From Rhodoligotrophos sp. CJ14 (GTDB taxonomy: Bacteria; Pseudomonadota; Alphaproteobacteria; Rhizobiales; Im1): a DNA stretch of 64,000 nucleotides. Position 1 is the first letter of the stretch. Each line of letters begins with the position of its first letter. The position numbers and the translations under genes were made by a program. Where the stretch lies: positions 1,240,001 through 1,304,000 of the forward strand of contig NZ_CP133319.1 in NCBI RefSeq assembly GCF_038811545.1, in the 5' to 3' direction. Below are positions 46,344 to 56,250 of this stretch, piece by piece. The notes under the pieces were generated by a model. It made no database searches. It had not been told where the DNA came from and saw nothing but the letters and a program-made list of their open reading frames with translations.

Positions 46344-48785
46344 TCAAAGACGCATCTGCCTTAGCCGCAGCGAATTGGCGATCACCGACACCGAGGACAG
46401 GCTCATGGCCGCCGCCGCGACGATCGGCGACAGGAGCAGGCCAAAGATCGGATAGAGCACGCCCGCCGCGATCGGCACGCCGAGCACGTTGTAGATCGCG
46501 GCGAAAAACAGGTTCTCCTTGATCGACCGCATAACCGCAGCCGAAAGCCGGCGCGCACGCACGATGCCGTTGAGATCACCCTTAACCAGGGTGACCCCGG
46601 CGCTCTCCAGCGCCACATCCGAGCCCGTGCCCATGGCGATGCCCACATCCGCCGCACTCAGGGCTGGCGCATCATTGATGCCATCGCCGGCCATCGCGAC
46701 CTTTGCGCCCTGCGCCTGCAGCTCTTTCACCACCGCGACCTTGCCTTCCGGCAGAACGCCCGCACGCACCTCCTCGATGCCGAGCGTCCGAGCGACTGCC
46801 TGAGCCGTGGTCTCATTATCGCCCGTCACCATGATGATCCGCAGGCCACCATCTCTTAACGCCGCAACCGCCTCGGCCGCATTGGCCTTGATGGCGTCCG
46901 CAACCGCGAGAGCACCAACGAGCTGACCATTGCGTGCAAGCAGCACGACGGTCTTGCCCTCCGCCCTCAATGCGGCGGCCTGTTGCGCGGCCTGCTCCCC
47001 GCGAACCGTCTGATCCTGCATGAAGAGCTCATTGCCCAGGCTGATCTCGGCGCCCCCGATCCGCCCTTTCACGCCCTTGCCGCTGACCGCCTGGAACTGC
47101 TCGACCACACCGGGGGTGATCCCGCGAGCTTGCGCGCCCTCCCGGATGGCCTCCGCCAGCGGATGCTCGCTGCCCGCTTCGAGCGATGCCGCAAGCCGCA
47201 GCACATCCTGCTCGCCTGCGCCATTGAACGTGATTACGTCGGTAAGCTTGGGCCGCCCCTCGGTGAGCGTGCCGGTCTTGTCCACGACCAGCGTGTCGAC
47301 ATTGGCAAGCCGCTCGAGGCTCTCGGCGCTTTTGACGAGCACCCCGAGCTGCGCCCCCCGCCCCGTGCCCACCATGATTGCCATTGGTGTTGCAAGCCCG
47401 AGTGCGCAGGGGCAGGCGATGATCAGAACGGAAACCGCGACGACGAGAGCATAGGCAAGCCGCGGCTCTGGCCCGATCAGCCCCCAGGCGATGAACGCAA
47501 CCGCCGCAACGGCCATGACTGCCGGAACGAACCATCCCGCAAACACATCCGCAAGCCGCTGGATGGGCGCCCGTGACCTCTGTGCGTCCGCGACGAGCTG
47601 GACGATGCGCGCCAGCACCGTATCCGCACCGATTCGTTTGGCTTCCATGATGAAAGAGCCGGACCCGTTGAGCGTACCGCCGGTCACCGGATCACCGGCC
47701 GCCTTCTCGACCGGCATCGCTTCACCGGTCAGCATGGATTCGTTCACGCTGGATGCACCCTCCAGGACGACGCCGTCCACTGCTATCTTGTCGCCCGGCC
47801 GAACCCGGATGCGATCGCCGACCTTGAGCTCTGCAACCGGCACCTCTTCATCACCACCATCGGGCCGGACGCGGCGCGCAACCGGCGGCGCAAGATCAAG
47901 CAGCGCGCGAATGGCCCCGGACGTGCGCTCCCGGGCCTTGAGCTCGAGGATCTGCCCGAGCAGCACCAATAGGGTGATGACCGCAGCGGCCTCGAAATAG
48001 ACCGCGACATTGCCGTGATGATCGCGGAAGCCCTGCGGGAAGATGCCCGGCGCGAGCGTCGCGACGAGGCTATAGGCATAGGCTGCGCCGACGCCGATGC
48101 CGATCAGCGTCCACATGTTGAGATTGCGCGTCTTGAGCGACGACCAGCAGCGCACAAAGAAACTGCTGCCCGCCCATAGAACCACCGGGCTCGCCAGCAC
48201 GAGCTGCAGAAGATTGGGCACCGCCGCCCCGAAGCCGCTGAGCCAATCCTGCACCGGCAGGCCGAGATGGCTGCCCATCTCGATGATCAGAAGCGCAATG
48301 GCGAAAGGCAGGCTCACCCAGAACTTGTGCGTGAAGTCGACGAGTTCGGGGTTGGGGCCGCTGTCAACCGGAATACCCTTGGGCTCCAGAGCCATGCCGC
48401 AGATCGGGCATGTACCGGGGCCCACTTGCTCGATCTCGGGATGCATGGGGCATGTATAGATCGTGCCCTCAGGCATCGGCTCGGGGGCTGGCCGCTCCCC
48501 GAGGTAACGGTCGGGATCGGCGGCGAACTTGGCTTTGCAGCCCGCCGAGCAGAAATAATAAGTCTCCCCCTCATGCTCATGGCTGTGCTTCGCCGTCACC
48601 GGGTCGACGGACATGCCGCAGACCGGATCGCGGGCAGCTTGGACGGCATGGGCTGCCCCATGGTGATCGCCGTGCGCACCACAGCAACACCCATGCCCAT
48701 GAGCGGGGTCGCGAGCGGTTTCGGTGGCCGGCTTTATGGCATTGTTGCTGCTGCAGCATCCGCGATCATGATGCGGGTCGGTCAT
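46344..48785 (-). CDS. Copper-type P1B ATPase with YHS and heavy-metal-binding domains
   Basis: Pumps monovalent copper out of the cytoplasm. The 813 residues are: a His/Cys-rich leader (about 1-50: [15 protein letters not shown]), a YHS domain ([10 protein letters not shown]...YYFCSAGC, about 54-95), a heavy-metal-binding segment ([26 protein letters not shown], about 109-136), then eight helices. Catalytic motifs: [10 protein letters not shown] (about 459), DKTGTLTEG (about 500), [16 protein letters not shown] (about 701). The usual N-terminal CxxC HMA domains are absent and replaced by this leader. A CueR-like operator precedes it; AGGAG is 5 nt before the ATG. Confidence 0.93.
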   Translation of the reverse strand: MTDPHHDRGCCSSNNAIKPATETARDPAHGHGCCCGAHGDHHGAAHAVQAARDPVCGMSVDPVTAKHSHEHEGETYYFCSAGCKAKFAADPDRYLGERPAPEPMPEGTIYTCPMHPEIEQVGPGTCPICGMALEPKGIPVDSGPNPELVDFTHKFWVSLPFAIALLIIEMGSHLGLPVQDWLSGFGAAVPNLLQLVLASPVVLWAGSSFFVRCWSSLKTRNLNMWTLIGIGVGAAYAYSLVATLAPGIFPQGFRDHHGNVAVYFEAAAVITLLVLLGQILELKARERTSGAIRALLDLAPPVARRVRPDGGDEEVPVAELKVGDRIRVRPGDKIAVDGVVLEGASSVNESMLTGEAMPVEKAAGDPVTGGTLNGSGSFIMEAKRIGADTVLARIVQLVADAQRSRAPIQRLADVFAGWFVPAVMAVAAVAFIAWGLIGPEPRLAYALVVAVSVLIIACPCALGLATPMAIMVGTGRGAQLGVLVKSAESLERLANVDTLVVDKTGTLTEGRPKLTDVITFNGAGEQDVLRLAASLEAGSEHPLAEAIREGAQARGITPGVVEQFQAVSGKGVKGRIGGAEISLGNELFMQDQTVRGEQAAQQAAALRAEGKTVVLLARNGQLVGALAVADAIKANAAEAVAALRDGGLRIIMVTGDNETTAQAVARTLGIEEVRAGVLPEGKVAVVKELQAQGAKVAMAGDGINDAPALSAADVGIAMGTGSDVALESAGVTLVKGDLNGIVRARRLSAAVMRSIKENLFFAAIYNVLGVPIAAGVLYPIFGLLLSPIVAAAAMSLSSVSVIANSLRLRQMRL

Positions 48786-48820
48786 GGGAGCTCCTAACGC
48801 TCAAAACGGCGATCGCACCT

Positions 48821-48851
48821 CATGTAGTCCTTCCAGTCACTGGAAGGTCAA
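48821..48851 (-). promoter_or_regulatory. CueR-like promoter/operator of the copper ATPase
   Basis: On the minus strand, TTGACC (-35, 48851-48846), the dyad CCTTCCAGTGACTGGAAGG (48847-48829) and a TACATG -10 are arranged with a 19-bp spacer. Long spacers and ACCTTCC-N7-GGAAGG dyads are the mark of MerR/CueR-activated promoters. No merR-family gene is in the window, so the regulator acts from elsewhere. Confidence 0.85.
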
Positions 48852-48944
48852 GACTGTCATCATTCTGTTAAAATAGCGGAAGGACTCGCCCGCCCAGTGC
48901 TGTATGGTCTGGCTGCGTTGGGGTTGCGCGAGCGACTTATTCCC

Positions 48945-49793
48945 ATGGACAGCATCACCTTCGCCGCGATCATTTCCGCGGCCTTCATGCACGCGGCCTG
49001 GAACGCCATGATCAAGATCGGCTTGGACCGGTTCATGTCCATGGCCTTGATGGGGCTCTGCATGGGTGGCCTCTCGCTGGCGCTGGCGCCCTTCTTTCCC
49101 CTGCCCGATCGTGCGGCCTGGCCCTATATGATCGCATCGCTGATCTGCCACATCGGTTATAATCTCTCGCTGGTCAGGGCCTATAGCCTGGGTGATCTCG
49201 GCCAGGTCTATCCATTGGCGCGCGGCGCGGCGCCCCTTGCGGTCGCCATTATTGGCGCCCTGCTCCTGTCCGAGCATCTGTCAGTGATGTCCTGGCTCGG
49301 CATTCTTGTGCTCGTGAGTGGCGTCTGGCTGATGGCGCTGAAAGGCGGCCGCGCAATTGGCGGCTCGCTTCATGTCTCGGCCATCACCGCAGCGCTTATC
49401 GTCTCGAGCTTCATCGCGACTTACACGGTGATCGATGGGATTGGCGGCCGCGTATCCGGCAGTCCCTCCGGCTATACACTCTGGCTGCTCGCGACCGAAG
49501 GGATTGCCATGCTTGCGATCGCGGTTGCCTTTCGCGGCCCTGCGGCCGTTCTTAACTTGAGAGGTGTGTGGCTCTCCGGCATGGTCGCCGGCGCGCTGTC
49601 GCTTGGGGCCTATTGGATCGCCATCTGGGCGATGTCGCGCGCACCTCTGGGCATGGTCGCGGCCCTGCGCGAAACCAGCATCTTCTTCGCGCTCGCCCTA
49701 TCCGTAATGGCCCTGAAGGAGCCGCTGACACCCTGGCGGATCATCTCGGCGGCCATGATCGTCATGGGTGCCGTGAGCCTCCGCCTCGCCTGA
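48945..49793 (+). CDS. EamA/DMT-family transporter
   Basis: A 282-residue inner-membrane protein with about ten helices in two EamA repeats (DSITFAAIISAAFMHAAWNAMIKIGLDR; ending SVMALKEPLTPWRIISAAMIVMGAV). Members export amino acids or metabolites; substrate unknown. The ATG at 48945 is favoured over an upstream frame extension because the protein then begins at the first helix. Divergent from the copper ATPase; no evidence it shares the CueR control. Confidence 0.88.
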   Translation: MDSITFAAIISAAFMHAAWNAMIKIGLDRFMSMALMGLCMGGLSLALAPFFPLPDRAAWPYMIASLICHIGYNLSLVRAYSLGDLGQVYPLARGAAPLAVAIIGALLLSEHLSVMSWLGILVLVSGVWLMALKGGRAIGGSLHVSAITAALIVSSFIATYTVIDGIGGRVSGSPSGYTLWLLATEGIAMLAIAVAFRGPAAVLNLRGVWLSGMVAGALSLGAYWIAIWAMSRAPLGMVAALRETSIFFALALSVMALKEPLTPWRIISAAMIVMGAVSLRLA

Positions 49794-49858
49794 AACCTCT
49801 GTTTGCCGCTGCTGTCCGATACGCTATCATTGCGTGCAAACACGGACCGGGAGCTGAC

Positions 49859-50395
49859 ATGGCCGACACAAACAGCATAACGACCAATCGCAGATGGTTC
49901 GTAGCCCTGGGCATTGCCCTTCTGGTGATCGGCTTCCTCGCCATCATCTTTCCGATTGTCTTCACCCTGACGGCGCAAGTGCTGGTGGGCATCGCCATGC
50001 TCGTCGGTGGGATAGCCGTTCTCGTCCATGCTTTCAGCGAGCGTAGCTGGGGCGGGCTGATTTGGGAGATTCTGGTCGGCGCCCTCTATGTCATCGCCGG
50101 CCTTTACTTCATTTTCGATCCGCTCGGCGGAATGGTCGCCTTCACCATCGCGCTGGCGGCCTTCTTCATCGTCGACGGCGTCTTTCGCATCATCATGGGC
50201 GTTAAGGCCCGTCCTCATTCCGGCGCGGTCTGGGCGATCATTGGCGGGATTGTCTCGATCCTTCTCGGTGTCTTGATCTGGAGTGGATTGCCGGGCTCTG
50301 CCACATGGGCGGTCGGCACGCTGCTGGGCATCAATCTCGCCTTCGCTGGCGCGACCTTCCTCGCTATGGGCACCTCCGCCTTCGGGCCGCGCTAG
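49859..50395 (+). CDS. HdeD-like acid-resistance membrane protein
   Basis: A 178-residue protein with six hydrophobic helices in three repeated pairs, the pattern of HdeD/DUF308 proteins (RRWFVALGIALLVIGFLAIIFPIVF; WEILVGALYVIAGLYFIFDPLGG; AIIGGIVSILLGVLIWSGLPGSATWAVGTLLGINL). In enterobacteria HdeD aids acid resistance at high cell density; its role here is unproven. The ATG at 49859 has GGGAG 5 nt upstream. It is followed at once by a tandem run of palindromic repeats. Confidence 0.88.
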   Translation: MADTNSITTNRRWFVALGIALLVIGFLAIIFPIVFTLTAQVLVGIAMLVGGIAVLVHAFSERSWGGLIWEILVGALYVIAGLYFIFDPLGGMVAFTIALAAFFIVDGVFRIIMGVKARPHSGAVWAIIGGIVSILLGVLIWSGLPGSATWAVGTLLGINLAFAGATFLAMGTSAFGPR

Positions 50396-50397
50396 GA

Positions 50398-50562
50398 GCA
50401 TTTTCGAGCGAAGCGGGAAGCGGTTCGCGTGAAGAAAATGCGACCAAAGCAAAGACCCGGCATTTTCGAGCGAAGCGGGAAGCGGTTCGCGTGAAGAAAA
50501 TGCGACCAAAGCAAAGACCCAGAGCATTCGCGAGCGAATCACACAGCGTTCGCGTGTTGTCA
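50398..50562. repeat. Tandem palindromic intergenic repeats (three copies)
   Basis: Copies begin at 50398, 50460 and 50524. The first two are identical over about 60 bp, 62 bp apart: GCATTTTC ... GAAAATGC arms around a core of GAGCGAAG and CGGTTCGCGTGAAG, then ACCAAAGCAAAGACCC. The third is degenerate. The arms form a hairpin immediately after the HdeD-like gene, so they may also act as transcript ends. Related copies lie at 34560 and 61476. Confidence 0.9.
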
Positions 50563-50692
50563 TAACTGTCTGCGAAGGGAGGAGCGGCAATCAGCCCTTT
50601 TCGGAGCAGGCACGAAATATGATGGCTTTGGTTTACAATGGGGCCCGTCCCGGACGGCGCTCCGTTCATTCTCGATGGCCAGGACTGATCTG

Positions 50693-52048
50693 ATGAATGT
50701 GTCTTTCTTCCGCGAACTGCTGGACAGTATCGTTGACCGCAGTCGTGCCCTGACCACCCTGACGCTCGGCGGAAACGGGGCACATGGCGATGCGCTGGAG
50801 CTCGGCCGCCAGCTCTTGTCAAGGCGCGGTGAATCGTCCGGCGCCATCCTCGCCCAGCGGATCGTCATGGCTTACGAGCGGCTGGACGATGCCGGCAAGC
50901 TCGCCTTTTTCACCATGCTGAGCAGCGAGTTCATGCCCGATACCGACGCGGTGCTTGCGGCCGCGGCGGCCTACTCGAACTCGCCCTCCTCCAGCACGAT
51001 GCGGGCCCTGAACAGGGCACTGGAATCGCCCCGCCAGGAGTTCTTCCGCAGGCTCAATTTCGCGCCCGGCGGCACCCAGGCCATCGTGCGCATGCGCGAG
51101 GACCTTCTGCGGCTTCTGAAGGCGCACCCCGAGTTGCGCCCCGTCGATGATGACATCGTCCACCTGTTCGGCTCCTGGTTCAACCGCGGCTTCCTCGTGC
51201 TGCGCCGGATAGACTGGTCGACCCCGGCCGATATCCTGGAAAAGATCATCCAGTACGAGGCGGTCCACGAGATCAATGGCTGGGATGACCTGAAGCGCCG
51301 GCTCGATCCGCGCGATCGCCGCTGCTATGCCTTTTTCCACCCGTCCCTCGTCGATGACCCCCTGATCTTCGTCGAGGTCGCCCTGGTGCGCGACATCCCG
51401 GGCTCGATCGATGGCCTGATCACCGCCGAGGCCGCCATCAGCGCCGAAGATCCGAACACCGCTGTCTTTTATTCGATCTCCAACTGCCAGAAGGGCCTTG
51501 CCGGCATCTCCTTCGGCAATTTCCTGATCAAGCAGGTGGTCACCGATCTCGCTCGCGAGATCCCATCGCTCAAGACCTTCGTGACCCTCTCTCCGGTTCC
51601 CGGCTTCCGCGCCTGGCTTGACGGCGAGCGTCACCGCGAGGACTCGCAGATCCTCACCCCTTCCGAGATCTCGACCCTGAGCGTTCTCGATCAGGAGGAT
51701 TGGCAGAACAATCCCGAATGGATGAAGCTGCTCAAGCCCCTGCTCTGCGAACTGGCGGCCCATTATTTCCTGCGGGAGAAGCGCGCCAATGGCCAGCCGC
51801 TCGATCCGGTCGCGCGGTTCCATCTCGGCAATGGCGCAAGGCTTGAGCGCATCAACTGGCCCGGCGACCTCTCGCCGCGCGGTATCGCTCAGGCGGCCGG
51901 CCTGATGGTGAACTATCTCTATGACCTCAAGGACATCGAGAAGAATCACGAAGCCTATGCGGAACACGGCAAGGTGGTTGCGTCCCCCACCGTGATGAAG
52001 CTGGCCAAGACCCCGCGGTCGAAGCGGCTGCCCGTGCCGGCGAGCTGA
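50693..52048 (+). CDS. Malonyl-CoA decarboxylase
   Basis: Converts malonyl-CoA to acetyl-CoA and CO2. 451 residues from the ATG at 50693 (AGGA 8 nt upstream); an ATG six codons earlier has no ribosome site. Family signatures: YEAVHEINGWDDLKRRLDPRDRRCYAFFHPSL, FYSISNCQKGLAGISFGNFLIKQVV, LKTFVTLSPVPGFRAWL, and the C-terminal FHLGNGARLERINWPGD with catalytic His. The malonate importer and malonyl-CoA synthetase often linked to it in rhizobia are not adjacent. The final 60 residues are a hydrophilic tail. Confidence 0.93.
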   Translation: MNVSFFRELLDSIVDRSRALTTLTLGGNGAHGDALELGRQLLSRRGESSGAILAQRIVMAYERLDDAGKLAFFTMLSSEFMPDTDAVLAAAAAYSNSPSSSTMRALNRALESPRQEFFRRLNFAPGGTQAIVRMREDLLRLLKAHPELRPVDDDIVHLFGSWFNRGFLVLRRIDWSTPADILEKIIQYEAVHEINGWDDLKRRLDPRDRRCYAFFHPSLVDDPLIFVEVALVRDIPGSIDGLITAEAAISAEDPNTAVFYSISNCQKGLAGISFGNFLIKQVVTDLAREIPSLKTFVTLSPVPGFRAWLDGERHREDSQILTPSEISTLSVLDQEDWQNNPEWMKLLKPLLCELAAHYFLREKRANGQPLDPVARFHLGNGARLERINWPGDLSPRGIAQAAGLMVNYLYDLKDIEKNHEAYAEHGKVVASPTVMKLAKTPRSKRLPVPAS

Positions 52049-52555
52049 GCTCGCCTGCTTGTCCAGATCCCATCAGGTGGACCGACCGCATAACACCTGA
52101 AGCTTCAACAGAGGCTCGACCGGGCGTGGCATAGGCCCCGCCCGGGCTGTCCTTGCGTCACGTCTTGAACGGATTGCCCGGTGCGGTGCGTGCGTAGCTC
52201 GTGCGGTCGCGCTCGCCCCCAACCCAAAGGCCTCTCACGCTCCGCGGCTATTTTATTTACCTCAAGCCCCGCGCCCACACAGAGAAAGAATTATATCATT
52301 TAGCGTAATTCGCATTGCAATCTCTGCCAAAAACGCTTGTAATCCGGCATCTCCGTTAGGAGCCGGAGCTGCGAGGGAATTGGGAGGACACATGAACTTC
52401 GACCTGCGCCGAGGTCGCTGTATTCGCCGACAGCAAGCTCGCGCCGCAACGTGCCGGCAATCGCAGAATTTACCCGATGCTGGGCTCGTTCGATGGACGC
52501 CCGCACTGGTCTGGTCGCAGCCTCTGCCATTCGCCGATGCGGCACGGGTGATCTG
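52049..52555. other. Gene-free stretch upstream of the IclR regulator
   Basis: About 500 bp without a convincing coding frame. It is GC-rich at first; 52250-52330 is AT-rich (ATTTATTTACC, AATTATATCATTT) and could hold the promoter of the downstream regulator. I see no RNA gene, no clear terminator and no strong dyad. An open frame on the minus strand at 52300-52647 has shadow-like composition. Confidence 0.6.
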
Positions 52556-53389
52556 ATGCCGCGCACCTCTGCACGAAAGGCTCCTGCTTCCGAGGCAGCC
52601 TCAGGCAGCGCTGCCGCCGGCACGCTCGCCCGCGGCCTGGCCATCATGGATCTGCTTCTTCAGGCGCGTCAGCCGATGACCCTGGCCGAAATCGGCGATT
52701 CGGTTGATCTCGACCACAGCACCACCCTGCGGCTGCTGCGGAGCCTCGAAGACCTCCGCCAGGTGATCCGTATCGGTCAGGGCCGCAAATATGTGTGTTC
52801 GCCCAAAGCCTTGCGGCCTCTTCCCCTCCTCCATCCGCTCGAGCAGCTTCGCCGCGAAAGCGCGCCCATGCTCTACGGCTTCTCCACGGAGGTTGGCGCA
52901 ACCGCCGTGCTGGTCATCTATCTCGGCACGGAACGTCTCGTGGCGCAGGTCGCGACCAGCCCCGGCACCTTGAACCCCTATTACAATGCCTGGCTCGCCG
53001 GCCCGCTGCATGGCTCGGGGCCCGGCAAGGCGTTGCTCCTGAGCCTGTCGCCGGCCCAGCGTCGCGAGCTCGTGGGCGCCGAGCCGTTCAAAGCCTATAC
53101 CGAGCACACCATCCGCACCTGGGAGGCGCTCGATGCCGACCTCCAGGAATCGGCGGCGCGCGGCTACGTGCTTGTGCGGGATGAATATTATCTCGGCCTC
53201 TCCGCCATGGCCTGCAACTTTTGCTCCGTCGCCGGCAACACGGTCGGCTGCATTGCCCTGACCGGTCACACCCGTGATTTTACGCCCGAGTGGATCGCAC
53301 AAAGCAGCACCAAGCTGAAAAACCTCACCCGGCTGATCCCCATGCAGATCGGATCCCTCAGCCTGATCGACACGCTTTGCGGGCGATGA
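52556..53389 (+). CDS. IclR-family transcriptional regulator
   Basis: A 277-residue regulator with an N-terminal winged helix (AGTLARGLAIMDLLLQARQPMTLAEIGDSVDLDHSTTLRLLRSLEDLRQVIRIGQGRKYV) and the C-terminal GAF-like IclR effector domain (LHGSGPGKALLLSLS, GYVLVRDEYYLGLSAMACNFC). The start is uncertain: ATG 52556 has only a weak ribosome site, and the frame is open 35 codons upstream. It precedes the TPP enzyme-quinone reductase-RraA genes in the same direction and is the only regulator in the 52-64 kb block, so it is the natural candidate to control it. Confidence 0.9.
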   Translation: MPRTSARKAPASEAASGSAAAGTLARGLAIMDLLLQARQPMTLAEIGDSVDLDHSTTLRLLRSLEDLRQVIRIGQGRKYVCSPKALRPLPLLHPLEQLRRESAPMLYGFSTEVGATAVLVIYLGTERLVAQVATSPGTLNPYYNAWLAGPLHGSGPGKALLLSLSPAQRRELVGAEPFKAYTEHTIRTWEALDADLQESAARGYVLVRDEYYLGLSAMACNFCSVAGNTVGCIALTGHTRDFTPEWIAQSSTKLKNLTRLIPMQIGSLSLIDTLCGR

Positions 53390-53465
53390 CCGAAGCCACA
53401 CCCGAACCGCACAGCCCCAAGTCCGGCTTGCTTACCTGACGGCCGAGCCGGAGAGGCAGATCATT

Positions 53466-53480
53466 TCACGCGCGCGGTGA
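53466..53480. promoter_or_regulatory. Near-palindromic element upstream of TPP enzyme gene
   Basis: TCACGCGCGCGGTGA has TCAC and GTGA arms around a GC core, 44 nt before the TPP enzyme start. It could be an operator for the adjacent IclR protein, but the core is simple alternating GC and chance is not excluded. Confidence 0.3.
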
Positions 53481-53523
53481 CAGCCGGCTGATTGGCAGGG
53501 CTCCCGCCAAGAAAGGAAGACCA

Positions 53524-55224
53524 ATGACATCTGACCGCCATCCCGCCAAGATCACGGCAGCGCAGCTTCTCGTTCGTGAGCTGCAGTTGCATGGCGTCGA
53601 TCGGGTTTTCTGCGTGCCCGGCGAGAGCTACCTGGCCGTGCTCGACGCCTTATACGATGCGCCTGAAATCAAGGTTGTGACCTGCCGTCACGAAGGCGGC
53701 GCCGTCATGATGGCAGATGCCTATAGCCGCTTGACCGGCAGGCCGGGCATCGCCTTTGCCACCCGTGGCCCTGGCGCGACGAATGCCTCCGCCGGCATCC
53801 ACATCGCCCACCAGGACTCCTCCCCCGTCATCCTGTTCATCGGCGATATCGAACGCGGAGCGACCGAGCGCAACTCCTTCCAGGAGATCGACTTCGAGAC
53901 CATGTTTCGGCCGATCACCAAATTCGTAAAGCAGATCGATGATGGCCGGCGTATTCCCGAACTGGTCAGCCGGGCATTCTATACCGCCACGTCTGGTCGG
54001 CCGGGGCCCGTGGTTTTATCGCTTTACGAGGATATGCTTCTGGACGAGGTCACACCATCCCCGTCCCGCCCCTGGAAGCCTGTCGAGACCACGCCCTCGC
54101 AGGCTGCTCTGGCTGAGTTTGCAGCGCGCCTTGAGCAAAGCGCCCGTCCTGTGCTGATCATCGGCGGTGGTGGCTGGAGCGCAAAGGGCGCCTCCGATCT
54201 CCGCCAGTTTGCCGAGCGCTGGGAGATACCGGTCATCGCAAGCTTCCGTTGCCAGGACTATGTCGACAACAACAGCCCCGCCTATATCGGCAATCTCGGG
54301 CTTGGCGCCAATCCCGCTTTGGCGAAGGTGGTTCGTGAATCCGATCTGGTCGTGCTGCTTGGGGCACGCTTGGGCGAGGTTTCCTCCAACAGCTATTCTC
54401 TCCTGGAGATCCCCGCACCGAAACAGGACCTGGTCCATATCCATCCCGATCCCGAGGAGCTTGGCAGCCTCTACCAGCCCACCCTCGCCATATGCGCAAC
54501 CCCGCGGTGCGTTGCGACATCGCTTGCGGCCCTCCCCGTTCCGGAGAACCGCCCCTGGGCAAGCGCGCTTCCAGCCCTTCGTCAGGCCTATCTCGATTGG
54601 ACAACCCCTGCACCCGTCCATGGCAAGATCCAGATGGGCGAGATCATGACCTGGCTGCGCGAGGCCTTGCCGCAAGATGCGATAATCACCAACGGCGCTG
54701 GCAATTTTGCGATCTGGCCCAACCGCTTCCATCGCTATCGCGGCTACGGCACCATGCTGGCCCCGCGTTCGGGTTCCATGGGCTATGGCCTTCCCGCCGC
54801 GGTGGCCGCCAAGATCACCCATCCCGAGCGGCAAGTCGTCTGCTTTGCCGGCGATGGCGACTTCATGATGACCGCCAACGAGCTGGCAACCGCCCTCATG
54901 CAGCAGGCGCCGATCATCGTCATCCTCTTGAACAACGCGATCTATGGCACGATCCGCATGCATCAGGAGCGCGATTATCCTGAACGCACCTGCGGCACGG
55001 ATCTCGTCAATCCAGACTTTGTCACTCTGGCCAAGGCCTTCGGCGCCCATGGCGAGCGGGTGACGAGCACGGAGGAATTTGCTCCGGCATTCGAGCGGGC
55101 CCGCGCCAGCGGGCGCTCCGCCATCATAGAGCTCGTCATCGAGCCGGAGCTGATTTCCCCGACCGAGACCATCACCTCCCTGCGTCAGAAGGCCAAGGCA
55201 CGTCTTGAGGCGGCGCGCCAATGA
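53524..55224 (+). CDS. Thiamine-diphosphate-dependent enzyme, acetolactate synthase-like
   Basis: A 566-residue ThDP enzyme of the acetolactate synthase/benzoylformate decarboxylase/sulfoacetaldehyde acetyltransferase superfamily. Catalytic Glu at residue 57 (CRHEGGAVMMADAYSR), GRPGIAFATRGPGATNAS, and the ThDP-Mg motif GDGDFMMTANELATALMQQAPIIVILLNN at about 442. It is not the biosynthetic IlvB by context: no small subunit gene follows, and it is joined by a 4-nt ATGA overlap to a quinone oxidoreductase. It probably decarboxylates or ligates a 2-oxo acid in the catabolic block; the substrate is unknown. Confidence 0.88.
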   Translation: MTSDRHPAKITAAQLLVRELQLHGVDRVFCVPGESYLAVLDALYDAPEIKVVTCRHEGGAVMMADAYSRLTGRPGIAFATRGPGATNASAGIHIAHQDSSPVILFIGDIERGATERNSFQEIDFETMFRPITKFVKQIDDGRRIPELVSRAFYTATSGRPGPVVLSLYEDMLLDEVTPSPSRPWKPVETTPSQAALAEFAARLEQSARPVLIIGGGGWSAKGASDLRQFAERWEIPVIASFRCQDYVDNNSPAYIGNLGLGANPALAKVVRESDLVVLLGARLGEVSSNSYSLLEIPAPKQDLVHIHPDPEELGSLYQPTLAICATPRCVATSLAALPVPENRPWASALPALRQAYLDWTTPAPVHGKIQMGEIMTWLREALPQDAIITNGAGNFAIWPNRFHRYRGYGTMLAPRSGSMGYGLPAAVAAKITHPERQVVCFAGDGDFMMTANELATALMQQAPIIVILLNNAIYGTIRMHQERDYPERTCGTDLVNPDFVTLAKAFGAHGERVTSTEEFAPAFERARASGRSAIIELVIEPELISPTETITSLRQKAKARLEAARQ

Positions 55225-56192
55225 CCCACGCGATCCGCATTCACGAGACAGGCGGGCCCGAGGTCATGCGCTGGGAGAAGGTCGATCCCGGCCATCCCGG
55301 TCCTGGCCAGGTGCGCCTGCGCCACACCGCGATCGGCGTCAATTTCATCGACGTCTACTATCGCACCGGCCTCTACCCCGCCTCATTGCCGCTCATCCTG
55401 GGGCGCGAGGGGGCCGGCGTGATCGAGGAAGTGGGGGAAGGCGTGAGCGGCTTCAAACCCGGCGACCGGGTTTCCTATGCCTCCATCATGGGCAGCTACG
55501 CCGAGGCGCGCCTCATCGATGCAGCCCATCTCGTGCACCTGCCCGAGACAATCGATGACGAGACCGCCGCCGCCATCACCCTGCAGGGCATGACGGCACG
55601 CTATCTCGTGAAATCGGTCTATCCGATCCGTTCGGGCGATAGAGTGCTCGTCCACGCGGCGGCGGGCGGCGTCGGCCTCCTCCTTTGCCAATGGGCATCT
55701 GCCCTCGGCGCCGAGGTGATCGGCACCGTCTCGACCAAGGCCAAGGCTGAACTCGCCAGAGCCGCCGGCTGCGCCCATCCGATCGTGACGACCAACGAGG
55801 ACTTTCACGCCCGCGTCCTTGAGATCACTGACGGCCGCAAGGTGCCAGTGGTCTATGATTCCGTGGGGCGCGACACTTTCATGAAATCGCTCGATTGCCT
55901 GCAGCCCCTCGGCATGATGGTGGTGTTCGGGCAATCCTCCGGGACGATCCCTCCGATCGAGATCAACCTGCTTGCCCGCAAGGGCTCGCTCGTTCTGACG
56001 CGCCCGATGCTTTCGGACTTCATCGCGACGCGCGAACAGCTCGAAACTGTCTCGGCCGATCTCTTCGAGGCGATCTCGAGCGGCATGCTGCGCGCCACCA
56101 TTGGCCAGCGCTTTGCCTTGCGCGATGCTGCGGAAGTTCATCGGGCGATCGAGGCCCGCAAGACCATCGGCAGCACCATCCTCACGCCGTGA
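55221..56192 (+). CDS. NADPH:quinone oxidoreductase-like (zinc-free MDR family)
   Basis: A 323-residue medium-chain reductase without zinc ligands. Visible: AIRIHETGGPEVMRWEKVDPGHPGPGQVRLRH, NFIDVYYRTGLYP, GREGAGVIEEVGEGVSGFKPGDRV, and the cofactor motif VLVHAAAGGVGLLLCQWASALGAEVIGT. These are hallmarks of the QOR/zeta-crystallin branch, which reduce quinones or enones with NADPH. ATGA overlap with the preceding gene shows translational coupling, so it likely reduces or oxidises that enzyme's product. Confidence 0.93.
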   Translation: MTHAIRIHETGGPEVMRWEKVDPGHPGPGQVRLRHTAIGVNFIDVYYRTGLYPASLPLILGREGAGVIEEVGEGVSGFKPGDRVSYASIMGSYAEARLIDAAHLVHLPETIDDETAAAITLQGMTARYLVKSVYPIRSGDRVLVHAAAGGVGLLLCQWASALGAEVIGTVSTKAKAELARAAGCAHPIVTTNEDFHARVLEITDGRKVPVVYDSVGRDTFMKSLDCLQPLGMMVVFGQSSGTIPPIEINLLARKGSLVLTRPMLSDFIATREQLETVSADLFEAISSGMLRATIGQRFALRDAAEVHRAIEARKTIGSTILTP

Positions 56193-56250
56193 GCATCCGA
56201 TCACAGGCAACCATCGCGCCACCGGAATGATCGAGAAGGAGCCCGTAAAA

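Noticed and set aside
52300-52647. Minus-strand open frame before the IclR gene
   Set aside because: It overlaps the start of the IclR gene, has no recognisable domain, and its Ala/Arg-rich composition is shadow-like.
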